Below are positions 1-4,595 of a stretch of DNA of 5,412 nt, piece after piece. The notes beneath the pieces were generated by a model. The model was not told the DNA's origin, made no database searches, and was given only the letters and a program-made list of their open reading frames with translations. The DNA is from Candidatus Zixiibacteriota bacterium (GTDB taxonomy: Bacteria > Zixibacteria > MSB-5A5 > WJJR01), in assembly GCA_014729565.1 (NCBI GenBank), contig WJJR01000505.1:1-5412 (forward strand), read 5' to 3'. How positions within the stretch are numbered: the stretch's first letter is position 1; the number at the start of each line of letters is the position of its first letter. Made by a program: the position numbers and the translations under genes.

Positions 1-10
1 AAAAACCCAT

Positions 11-72
11 AGGGTTATCGCGTGGGTCCGGCTCTTAGCCGGACCGGTGCGGCTAAGAGCCGCACCTACGCG
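11..72. repeat. Twin-hairpin palindromic repeat (element A)
   Basis: Two perfect hairpins lie back to back. The first (25-45) has 9-bp arms (GGTCCGGCT) and loop CTT. The second (46-66) has 9-bp arms (GGTGCGGCT) and loop AAG. The second is the inverse complement of the first at 19 of 21 positions, and the two differences form one compensated C-G to G-C pair. The pair is bracketed by CGCGT (19-23) and ACGCG (68-72). The upstream module AGGGTTATCGCGTGG (11-25) recurs with one base missing at 3502-3515. Before it, AACCC/GGGTT (4-8/12-16) can form another small stem. The element probably continues left of the window. It may act as a mobile or structural repeat, which is inference. Confidence 0.8.
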
Positions 73-126
73 AGGTTATGATTGTCTCACTCAGTTATAT
101 CATTTGGTCTGGAGTCAACACACGAC

Positions 127-141
127 TTTTTCAACAGGCCC
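127..141. repeat. TTTTTCAACA-type repeat end, probable right end of element A
   Basis: TTTTTCAACA followed by GGCCC matches the inner part of the right terminal repeat of the 3390-3599 element, which reads TTTTTCAACA then CGCCCC at 3566-3581. In both places the motif lies downstream of a twin hairpin, 60 bp here and about 27-30 bp there. The outer half of the terminal repeat, CTTGGTCAGTGGCAC at 3581-3595, is not present directly after it here. This is therefore a diverged or truncated end. Confidence 0.5.
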
Positions 142-431
142 TTTTCTTCGGGGCATTTTGCTGTGTGCTCCCATCTCTGCACTCCCGCTTGATGGATAGA
201 GCAATTGTCAGAGGTGCTTTCCGTTTGCGCTCGCTACCCAGTTGGCGGTCAGTGCCGTCCGCTGTCATTCTCGCGAAGGCGGGGGGATCCATTTTCGGAA
301 CGATCGTCAGAATTCCGTTCCGATTGGGAAGGCATGAGGCGTGATTGCCTTGGTACTCAGGCCCGTGGCACACCAATGCAGACGGAGGCTTCCGCTCCAA
401 TCATGCGTCATCGGAATTCTATCTGTCCCAC
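142..431. other. Non-coding region downstream of the GNAT gene
   Basis: Open frames here give compositionally odd, arginine/serine-rich translations without recognisable domains, and several run through repeats, so I see no gene. It holds the REP-like repeat at 264-296. It also has a 7-bp inverted repeat CGGAACG/CGTTCCG at 296-302/316-322, and a weak stem CGGA/TCCG near 383-394 just downstream of the minus-strand GNAT stop. No hairpin with a following T-run was seen, so where the minus-strand operon terminates is unclear. Confidence 0.5.
264..296. repeat. REP-like short palindromic repeat
   Basis: The block begins GTCATTCTCGCGAAGG and ends GGATCCATTTTC. It matches the general form of a repeat common in many bacterial genomes: GTCATTC, a CGC-GCG stem, then GGGAATCCA. 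That repeat, read on the other strand, gives spurious peptides like MDSRLRGND. Here the minus-strand reading is MDPPAFARMTADG. The stem is CTCGC/GCGGG around GAAG, with one G-T pair. Extra G residues (280-286) mark it as diverged. The family resemblance is from memory, not from a search. Confidence 0.5.
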
Positions 432-968
432 TTAGGCACCGGCTTCCGGATACGATGCCCGCTTAATCACATACTTCACATTCACAATCGTCCGCGCCCC
501 ATCCGACTTCTCGACTTCGCCATCCAAAACCCCACCGATCTTCTCAACGGCTTTGCGCGAACGCCAATTGTCTTTACCAACCAGGAACACGACGTGGTCG
601 ACAAATTGGAAGGCATGATCCAACATTAATCGCTTCAGTTCGCCATTGTAGATTCCGCCCCAATACGCCCGCGCGAGAAATGTCCAGCCGATCTCGATTT
701 CGGATCGGTCCGCCTTGTAGTCCCAGTACCGCGACGAACCGATAATCCTCCGGGTCTGTCGATCGATCACGACGAGCGCCCCGCCGCTCTCCAATGCCTC
801 GCGGAAGAACTCGCGGAAGACATCTTCTTTGTGACGATCGCTCGCCGGGTGTTGCGCCCAGATGAGTGGATCAGACGCGACGGCGTGGAGATCGCTCCAA
901 TCGGCCGGCACCAACGGTCGCACCTCGACCCGCTCGCCGGTGAGAGTTGGCTGGAGATCGAATGTCAT
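432..968 (-). CDS. GNAT family N-acetyltransferase (RimL-like, atypical CoA loop)
   Basis: This 178-residue protein is predicted to transfer an acetyl group from acetyl-CoA to an amine in the cytoplasm; the substrate is unknown. The order of elements fits the RimJ/RimL-type GNAT fold: an N-terminal strand GERVEVRPLVPADW (11-24), central strands ALVVIDRQTRRIIGSSRYWDY (64-84), strand EIEIGWTFLARAYWGG (90-105), and a C-terminal part VVFLVGKDNWRSRKAVEKIGG (126-146). The N-x-x-S-x-x-A-x-x-K-x-G segment is typical of the family. The usual acetyl-CoA loop Q-x-x-G-x-G/A is replaced by YWGGIYNGELKR (102-113), which I recall from a GNAT subfamily of similar length. The ATG overlaps the stop of the DinB-like gene by 4 bases (965-968, ATGA), so translational coupling is likely. 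It is the last gene of the minus-strand cluster. Fold is fairly certain; function is open. Confidence 0.88.
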   Translation of the reverse strand: MTFDLQPTLTGERVEVRPLVPADWSDLHAVASDPLIWAQHPASDRHKEDVFREFFREALESGGALVVIDRQTRRIIGSSRYWDYKADRSEIEIGWTFLARAYWGGIYNGELKRLMLDHAFQFVDHVVFLVGKDNWRSRKAVEKIGGVLDGEVEKSDGARTIVNVKYVIKRASYPEAGA

Positions 969-1438
969 TCCCAGACCCCGAGGAGGCGTCGCACAATCAC
1001 CAATTCACCCAAGTGGTAGGCATTATGATCGGCGAGAACCAACGCTTCGCGCAGCAGCGTTTGTCCCTCACCATGCGGAAACGGTGTCAACAGATCGGAC
1101 TCTGGATTCTTAACTAGGTCAATCATCGCGTCCAGATCCGACTTGATAGCACTCACCGATTTGTTCCAGGCGGTTTTCGTGGGAGGCTGGGAATCGTCCG
1201 GCCAGTAGCCGTTGGGCCAGTCGGGGGAGATGTGTTCCGGATTGCGGCTAAACTCCAGGATGTCCCACTGGGCGATGCGCATATGTTCGAGGATGTCCCA
1301 CGGCGAATGCGCGGCGCCGTCGGGAGTCACTCCACGTGCATTGGCCGGCACGTCGGCGATCGCATGGTCGAAGTCGACATGGGCGCCGCGGCCTTCAAGA
1401 AGCGTAGCGATGTGCTCACGTAATTGGGAATCGGACAT
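965..1438 (-). CDS. DinB-like domain protein
   Basis: This 157-residue protein belongs to the DinB/YfiT-like four-helix bundle superfamily (DinB_2 type). The family usually binds a divalent metal through three histidines. Here H52 (ILEHMRIAQWDI, 49-60) and H138/H142 (DHNAYHLGEL, 137-146) are in the expected places. Helices lie about 4-28, 46-64, 88-111 and 125-152. The central segment NPEHISPDWPNGYWP (66-80) is characteristic of one DinB-like subgroup. Some members are thiol-dependent transferases or hydrolases (bacillithiol or mycothiol), but nothing here fixes the reaction. The ATG is preceded by an AAGGAAG ribosome-binding site (1443-1449, minus strand). It lies 36 bp after the nitroreductase stop, and its own stop overlaps the GNAT start, so it is mid-operon. 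It is unrelated in sequence to DNA polymerase IV, which is also called DinB. Confidence 0.88.
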   Translation of the reverse strand: MSDSQLREHIATLLEGRGAHVDFDHAIADVPANARGVTPDGAAHSPWDILEHMRIAQWDILEFSRNPEHISPDWPNGYWPDDSQPPTKTAWNKSVSAIKSDLDAMIDLVKNPESDLLTPFPHGEGQTLLREALVLADHNAYHLGELVIVRRLLGVWE

Positions 1439-1474
1439 GTTCTTCCTTTCGGTTCATCAACAAGGTCATGATGA

Positions 1475-2290
1475 TTATGCTTCTCCCGCACCCGCCGCAA
1501 ACCGCTTCTCAACCAGCAACCGCCACAGGTCCCGCGATGACTCCAGGGTCTGTTCGGGCGAGTATTTCAGTTCACTGGTGTAGTATTGAGCCAGGTTCGT
1601 AATCCCCAACCGTTCCATTTCGGCAATGATCTCACCGCCCACCGAACGGTAACGTTCCCACCCCTGAACATCGCGGTCCTTGTAACAGTCGAGCAGTTCC
1701 TCATCGGTGGGGGGCTGGTATGTCTCGTCGTGCACATATGCGCGCAAGGGGAGACGGTCCCGTTTGACCGGCTCTTCATCGGGGACGCCGACCACCAGGC
1801 TCGTCACCGGGAAGACGGTCTCCGGCAGTTCGAGAAACTCCGCAATCTCAATGCACGCATCGAGCGTGGTGCCCATGTAACAGATGCCGTAACCGTGCGC
1901 CTCGAACGCCAGGGCGACCGACTGCGAGAGAATCATCGCGTCGAAGGCCGCCACAATGAATCCCTCGAAGTTGTTGAAGTTGTCGCGCGCACCGCGCAGC
2001 GTCAGCCAGCGCCGCGTGCGATTGACATCGGCGCAGAACGTAATCACCAACGGCGCCTGCAGGATCATCTCCTGCTGTTCGTGCATGTCGTACAGCCTGG
2101 CTTTCCGCTCGTCATCGCGCGTCAGGATCATCGAGAACCCGGTGAGGTTACCTGATGTTGACGACCCTTTGATTGATGCTTCGAGGATCGTATCGATCAG
2201 TGTTTGATCGATCGGATCGGGTTTGTAGCGTCGGATCGACCGGTGGGTGCTAAGGAGTTGCATGAAGTACTGAGTATGAGCAGAATCCAT
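1475..2290 (-). CDS. NfsA-like FMN-dependent nitroreductase / NADPH oxidoreductase
   Basis: This 271-residue flavoprotein of the nitroreductase superfamily is predicted to bind FMN as a homodimer in the cytoplasm and to reduce nitro compounds, quinones or flavins with NAD(P)H. Visible family marks are the FMN-phosphate segment HRSIRRY (16-22), the SSTSGNLTG stretch (43-51), the dimer-helix region EGFIVAAFDAMILSQSVALAFEAHGYGICYMG (109-140, with the GYGICYMG turn), VVGVPDEEP (166-174) and RLPLRAYVH (179-187). The length and the tail beyond residue 200 fit the NfsA/FRP branch better than the shorter NfsB type. That tail (GGEIIAEMERLGITNLAQYYTSELKYSPEQ) may be lineage-specific. The start is ATG, with GAGGA four bases upstream on the minus strand. 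It heads a tight run with the DinB-like and GNAT genes. The physiological substrate is unknown. Confidence 0.92.
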   Translation of the reverse strand: MDSAHTQYFMQLLSTHRSIRRYKPDPIDQTLIDTILEASIKGSSTSGNLTGFSMILTRDDERKARLYDMHEQQEMILQAPLVITFCADVNRTRRWLTLRGARDNFNNFEGFIVAAFDAMILSQSVALAFEAHGYGICYMGTTLDACIEIAEFLELPETVFPVTSLVVGVPDEEPVKRDRLPLRAYVHDETYQPPTDEELLDCYKDRDVQGWERYRSVGGEIIAEMERLGITNLAQYYTSELKYSPEQTLESSRDLWRLLVEKRFAAGAGEA

Positions 2291-2322
2291 TATATCCTCA
2301 TTTCGACTTCTTAGGTTCGTAA

Positions 2323-2356
2323 TCCGCCTGCGGCGGACAGCGATCGGAGATCGCTG
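2323..2356. repeat. Tandem hairpins between GNAT and nitroreductase genes
   Basis: Two perfect hairpins abut: TCCGCC/GGCGGA around TGC (2323-2337) and CAGCGATC/GATCGCTG around GGA (2338-2356). They begin 9 bases after the stop codon of the minus-strand GNAT and end 32 bases before the nitroreductase start. Read on the minus strand they could terminate or attenuate transcription, or protect the 3' end of the GNAT message. No good T-run follows, only TTACG. Unlike the two other twin hairpins in the window, these are not inverse copies of each other. Confidence 0.7.
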
Positions 2357-2364
2357 CCACCCCT

Positions 2365-2919
2365 CTAGTGGGCGATGATCTGTTTGTATTCCGCTGCCAG
2401 CAGGCTGAAAATCAGATCGTCATGGAATTCACCGTTCAGTTCGTGATGCTGACGCAGTCGTCCGTCCTGCTTGAACCCCCAATGTTGCAGCAGGGCGACG
2501 GACGCCTCGTTGAATTCAGCGGTTTGCGCATACACTTTGTTTAGTGAGTGACCGTCGAACAACAACGCCAACAGCAATTCTAATGCTTCGGTAGCGTACC
2601 CTTCTCCCTGAAAAGTTGGTCCGATCACATATCCGATCTCGGCCGAGCGGTTCCGCCAGTTCAGATCGAAATACCGTACGCGGCCAACCAGCTCTTCATC
2701 GCGCAGTCGAACGACCGAGAAGTCCCCGACGGTTTCCGACTCAGGAAGATTGCGATATGCGGTCACCAACTCATCGGCGGTTTTCTTCGATATCGGCCGG
2801 CAGGTCTGACGTTCGGGGGCGTTGTTGTGAAACCACCGGTGGAAAACCCGCAGGTGGTCATCGGCAACGGACGTCAGCTTGAGCCGGGTTGATTGGGGTG
2901 ATTGTGAAGGGTGTGTCAT
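2365..2919 (-). CDS. RimL-like GNAT N-acetyltransferase
   Basis: The product is 184 residues from the ATG chosen here. It is predicted to acetylate an amino group, possibly a protein N-terminus or a small amine, using acetyl-CoA. Family marks are TRLKLTSVADDHL (11-23), the strand AEIGYVIGP (93-101), the canonical CoA pyrophosphate loop FQGEGYATEAL (103-113), strand KVYAQTAEFNEASVALLQHWGFKQDGRLRQH (128-158) and a terminal DDLIFSLLAAEY (167-178). This matches the RimJ/RimL and spermidine acetyltransferase-like group in both order and length. An in-frame TTG at 2997 would add 26 residues with no family resemblance and lies upstream of a possible promoter, so I prefer the ATG. The ribosome-binding site is weak (GGAC). 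It is separated from the downstream nitroreductase by 74 bp containing tandem hairpins, so co-transcription is uncertain. Confidence 0.88.
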   Translation of the reverse strand: MTHPSQSPQSTRLKLTSVADDHLRVFHRWFHNNAPERQTCRPISKKTADELVTAYRNLPESETVGDFSVVRLRDEELVGRVRYFDLNWRNRSAEIGYVIGPTFQGEGYATEALELLLALLFDGHSLNKVYAQTAEFNEASVALLQHWGFKQDGRLRQHHELNGEFHDDLIFSLLAAEYKQIIAH

Positions 2920-2941
2920 AGTCCAGTCCGTCAAGATCCCC

Positions 2942-2970
2942 AAGCTACGACCAGTGATGCCACAGGACAA
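2942..2970 (-). promoter_or_regulatory. Possible weak promoter of the RimL-like gene
   Basis: On the minus strand, TTGTCC (2970-2965) is separated by 17 bp from TAGCTT (2947-2942). Both hexamers are imperfect sigma70 matches. The predicted transcript would start just upstream of the ATG at 2919, supporting that start over the TTG at 2997. Confidence 0.3.
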
Positions 2971-3013
2971 CCGGTTGGTCTGCCCGTACTCGAACAATCT
3001 CGCGCTATCGCAC

Positions 3014-3042
3014 TTGACCGGATAATCGCCGGTGTCTATTAT
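3014..3042 (+). promoter_or_regulatory. Sigma70-type promoter of the 94-residue protein gene
   Basis: TTGACC (3014-3019) and TATTAT (3037-3042) are separated by exactly 17 bp, close to the vegetative consensus. Transcription would start near 3049, giving a leader of about 37 bases before the ATG at 3086. A short inverted repeat ACCGG/CCGGT (3017-3021/3029-3033) overlaps the -35 hexamer and spacer and could be an operator. That part is speculative. Confidence 0.65.
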
Positions 3043-3085
3043 TCAATGAGGACAATTTCTATCAACTTAGTAGCGAGGTGGCACA

Positions 3086-3370
3086 ATGCCGAAGTTCTTA
3101 ATCGAAATCCCGCACTCGGAAGACATCTATGAGTGCGCCCGAGCCATTAAAGTTTTCCTCGAGAGCGGATCTCATTTTCTGGTGAACGCCGAGTGGGGCT
3201 GCGAGGACGGTGTCCACAACTGCTGGCTGATGCTCGAAGCCGACAATCACGATCAGGCTCGTGGGGTGGTGCCGCCGGCGTATCGTGCCGACGCCACGGT
3301 CGTCCGTCTCAATCGGTTCGAGTGGCAGCAAGTCGACAATATTATGAAGGCGCATCACAAAGAGGCGTGA
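3086..3370 (+). CDS. Small conserved protein of unknown function, predicted ferredoxin-like fold
   Basis: This 94-residue cytoplasmic protein has no assigned function that I can name. Predicted secondary structure runs strand (KFLIEIPH, 3-10), helix (DIYECARAIKVFLESG, 13-28), strand (HFLVNAEWGC, 30-39), strand (HNCWLMLEAD, 44-53), helix (HDQARGVVPPAY, 55-66), strand (ATVVRLNRF, 70-78) and helix (WQQVDNIMKAHH, 80-91). This is a beta-alpha-beta-beta-alpha-beta, dimeric alpha-beta-barrel-like order. Likely conserved landmarks are PH at 9-10, GSHF (28-31), EWGCEDGVHNCW (36-47) and PPAYR (63-67). I recall similar small hypothetical proteins but cannot name a family. C18, C39, C46, H10, H30 and H44 are candidate metal or redox residues. 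The start is supported by GAGGTGG six bases before the ATG and by a near-consensus promoter. It is monocistronic and followed by the 210-bp palindromic element. Confidence 0.85.
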   Translation: MPKFLIEIPHSEDIYECARAIKVFLESGSHFLVNAEWGCEDGVHNCWLMLEADNHDQARGVVPPAYRADATVVRLNRFEWQQVDNIMKAHHKEA

Positions 3371-3469
3371 GCGACACCCGCCTCGAAGACAGTGTGCCAC
3401 TGACCAAGGGGGCTGTTGAAAGACCCGAGTTTGCGGCAATGCAATGCATCGACAAGAACCATACTCGTA

Positions 3470-3494
3470 GTAGGGCGTATTGCATACGCCCTAC
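3470..3494. repeat. Hairpin 1 of element B
   Basis: A perfect 11-bp stem has arms GTAGGGCGTAT (3470-3480) and its complement (3484-3494) around loop TGC. In plus-strand RNA it would be a strong stem downstream of the 94-residue protein gene. No T-run follows, only CCGCGAAA. Confidence 0.85.
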
Positions 3495-3516
3495 CCGCGA
3501 AAGGGTTACGCGTGGA

Positions 3517-3535
3517 GGGTGTATGCAATACACCC
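3517..3535. repeat. Hairpin 2 of element B
   Basis: A perfect 8-bp stem GGGTGTAT (3517-3524) pairs with ATACACCC (3528-3535) around loop GCA. Its inverse complement equals the core of hairpin 1 (3473-3491) except for one compensated pair, C-G there and T-A here. Further similarity extends to CCCCTAC at 3533-3539. Confidence 0.85.
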
Positions 3536-3611
3536 CTACAAAAGCATCATCTGTAATGAAACACATTTTTCAACACGCCCCTTGGTCAGTGGCACGCTGG
3601 TGAACTACTAC

Positions 3612-3631
3612 AACTGAGATGCTACTCAGTT
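3612..3631. terminator. Short hairpin after the lipoprotein gene
   Basis: AACTGAG (3612-3618) pairs with CTCAGTT (3625-3631) across loop ATGCTA. It lies 7 bases beyond the stop of the minus-strand lipoprotein gene, where a terminator would be expected. The stem is only 7 bp, A/T-rich at its base, and not followed by a T-run in either direction, so it is a weak candidate. Confidence 0.35.
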
Positions 3632-3638
3632 TGCGCCG

Positions 3639-4253
3639 TTACGGGCGCGCCGCTTCCAGGTCCGCCGGTGGAGTGTCGGCGTCGAAGCTCGGTTCCGGCA
3701 CGTCGGGCTGCTCCATGTCGCCGGCACTGAACAGCTTTTTCAGCCAGTTGCGCTGCGCTTCATGCTTGTAATGCGCATACCAGGGTTCAACATCATCCAT
3801 GAACGCAAACAGGCTGTCGCGCGTGTTGGTCAATTCATTGATCCGCCGCTCCGATGCCTTGATTCGCGATTCGGCACTGGTGAGTTCGGTGTAACAGGTG
3901 CGACGATCCGCATCGACCGACGCCACCACCGCCTTCAGACTATCGACCATGTACCGGCGCATGTCCCTGGCCCCGCGCAAGTCGATCTTCAGGTCGGCTA
4001 CTTCGGCGTTGGCATTATCGAGTGACGTTTTCAGCGCCTCACGCTCATCGTGAACCTCCGCCAGTGACTGCTTGAAATCCTCGGCCCGGTCAGTGGCATC
4101 GGTGAGTTCAGCCTGAGTTTCGGTCAACATACTGTCGAGTTCTGCTGCGCGATTCTCGGTTGCGGTCAGTTGCGTTTCCAGATTTTCGGTGTCGCCGCAT
4201 CCCAGTGCGAGGAACGCCGCGAGCGCGAATACGGTAATCAGTATTGTTCGCAT
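3639..4253 (-). CDS. Coiled-coil lipoprotein of unknown function
   Basis: The 204-residue product begins with a lipoprotein signal: positive MR, then hydrophobic TILITVFALAAFLALG (3-18), then C19 as the acylated residue. Position +2 is Gly, so by Enterobacteria-type Lol rules the mature protein would go to the outer membrane. Residues about 22-150 are almost entirely heptad-like and rich in E, D, A, L, R and K (ENLETQLTATENRAAELDSM onward), predicting a long coiled coil. A short C-terminal segment contains EPWYAHYKHEAQRNWLKKLFSAG (156-178), then an acidic, proline-rich tail. The start chosen is the ATG at 4253, with AAGGAAGG five bases upstream. An in-frame GTG at 4307 would put 18 extra residues before the signal peptide. 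Its role is unknown; periplasmic spacer or envelope-associated scaffold is plausible. It is transcribed divergently from the YdeI-like gene. Confidence 0.85.
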   Translation of the reverse strand: MRTILITVFALAAFLALGCGDTENLETQLTATENRAAELDSMLTETQAELTDATDRAEDFKQSLAEVHDEREALKTSLDNANAEVADLKIDLRGARDMRRYMVDSLKAVVASVDADRRTCYTELTSAESRIKASERRINELTNTRDSLFAFMDDVEPWYAHYKHEAQRNWLKKLFSAGDMEQPDVPEPSFDADTPPADLEAARP

Positions 4254-4595
4254 GACATCCTTCCTTTCTCCGATCCGGTCATCGAGCACGCCGAGCGTCT
4301 CGTTCACTGCACCTCTGTTCGACGCGGCCGGCTGGCCCGTTTCGTATCAGAGGCACGCCCTGCAGTGCGATGCCGTCCGTCATCATCGGGGGCAACCGGC
4401 GGTCTACAGCGTGTCTGTGTCCGGTCCACCCCTGTGTTTGTCTCTACTAGTTGTAGTCAAAAAGTGAACGAAAGATGCAGGGAAAATGCGATCAGTCGCG
4501 TTGTCATGAGGGATTTCCCCTGACGGCTCTGTGTGTGCACGTGTCGAGAAGAAGTTAATTGCTTTCCTCAATCAACACCGACAAGTTTCCAATCA
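4254..4595. other. Divergent intergenic region between lipoprotein and YdeI-like genes
   Basis: These 342 bases must hold control signals for both outward-facing genes. Open frames across it have no recognisable domain. I could not find a convincing paired -35/-10 for either gene. The clearest structure is an inverted repeat CAGGGAAA/TTTCCCCTG (4478-4485/4514-4522, one base unpaired) that encloses a small stem GCGA/TCGC (4488-4491/4496-4499). It lies about 75 bases before the YdeI-like ATG. A CACGTG palindrome occurs at 4539-4544. Confidence 0.45.

Larger units (their letters stand above)
3390..3599. mobile_element. 210-bp palindromic MITE-like element with about 34-bp terminal inverted repeats (element B)
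   Basis: The left arm (3390-3423) and right arm (3566-3599) are inverse complements at 30 of 34 positions. The outer 22 bases differ at one position, and the inner block carries the core TGTTGAAA. Inside lie two hairpins, a linker containing AGGGTTACGCGTGG (3502-3515), and no credible open reading frame. Short size, terminal inverted repeats and lack of a transposase suit a non-autonomous element. I see no target-site duplication next to the arms (AAGA on the left, GTGA on the right). The TGTTGAAA core reminds me of some insertion-sequence ends, but I cannot assign a family. It sits between convergent genes, where it may also end transcription. Confidence 0.75.

Noticed and set aside
78..344. 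88-residue plus-strand open frame
   Set aside because: It runs through the TTTTTCAACA end motif and the REP-like repeat, has no domain, and has no ribosome-binding site.
383..394. CGGA/TCCG stem as terminator of the minus-strand operon
   Set aside because: The stem is only 4 bp and has no T-run after it.
1586..2155. 189-residue plus-strand open frame
   Set aside because: It is antisense to the nitroreductase gene, whose protein has clear family motifs; the translation here has none.
1593..2325. 13-base direct repeat AGGTTCGTAATCC at 1593-1605 and 2313-2325
   Set aside because: One copy encodes ordinary nitroreductase residues, and a single 13-base match in a 5.4-kb window can occur by chance.
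2920..2997. Upstream TTG start for the RimL-like gene
   Set aside because: The extra 26 residues do not resemble the family, and the ATG at 2919 fits the expected length.
3098..3439. 113-residue minus-strand open frame opposite the small protein gene
   Set aside because: It begins inside the left terminal repeat of element B and lies antisense to a gene with a good promoter and ribosome-binding site.
3193..3603. 136-residue plus-strand open frame spanning the palindromic element
   Set aside because: Its second half is a translation of the inverted repeats; both arms give similar Phe-Gln/Trp-Ser-Val peptides, which is a repeat artefact.
4254..4307. Upstream GTG start for the lipoprotein
   Set aside because: It would bury the signal peptide behind 18 residues; the ATG at 4253 has a strong ribosome-binding site.
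4533..4595. Upstream GTG start for the YdeI-like protein
   Set aside because: The extra 21 residues do not match the family and no ribosome-binding site precedes the GTG.
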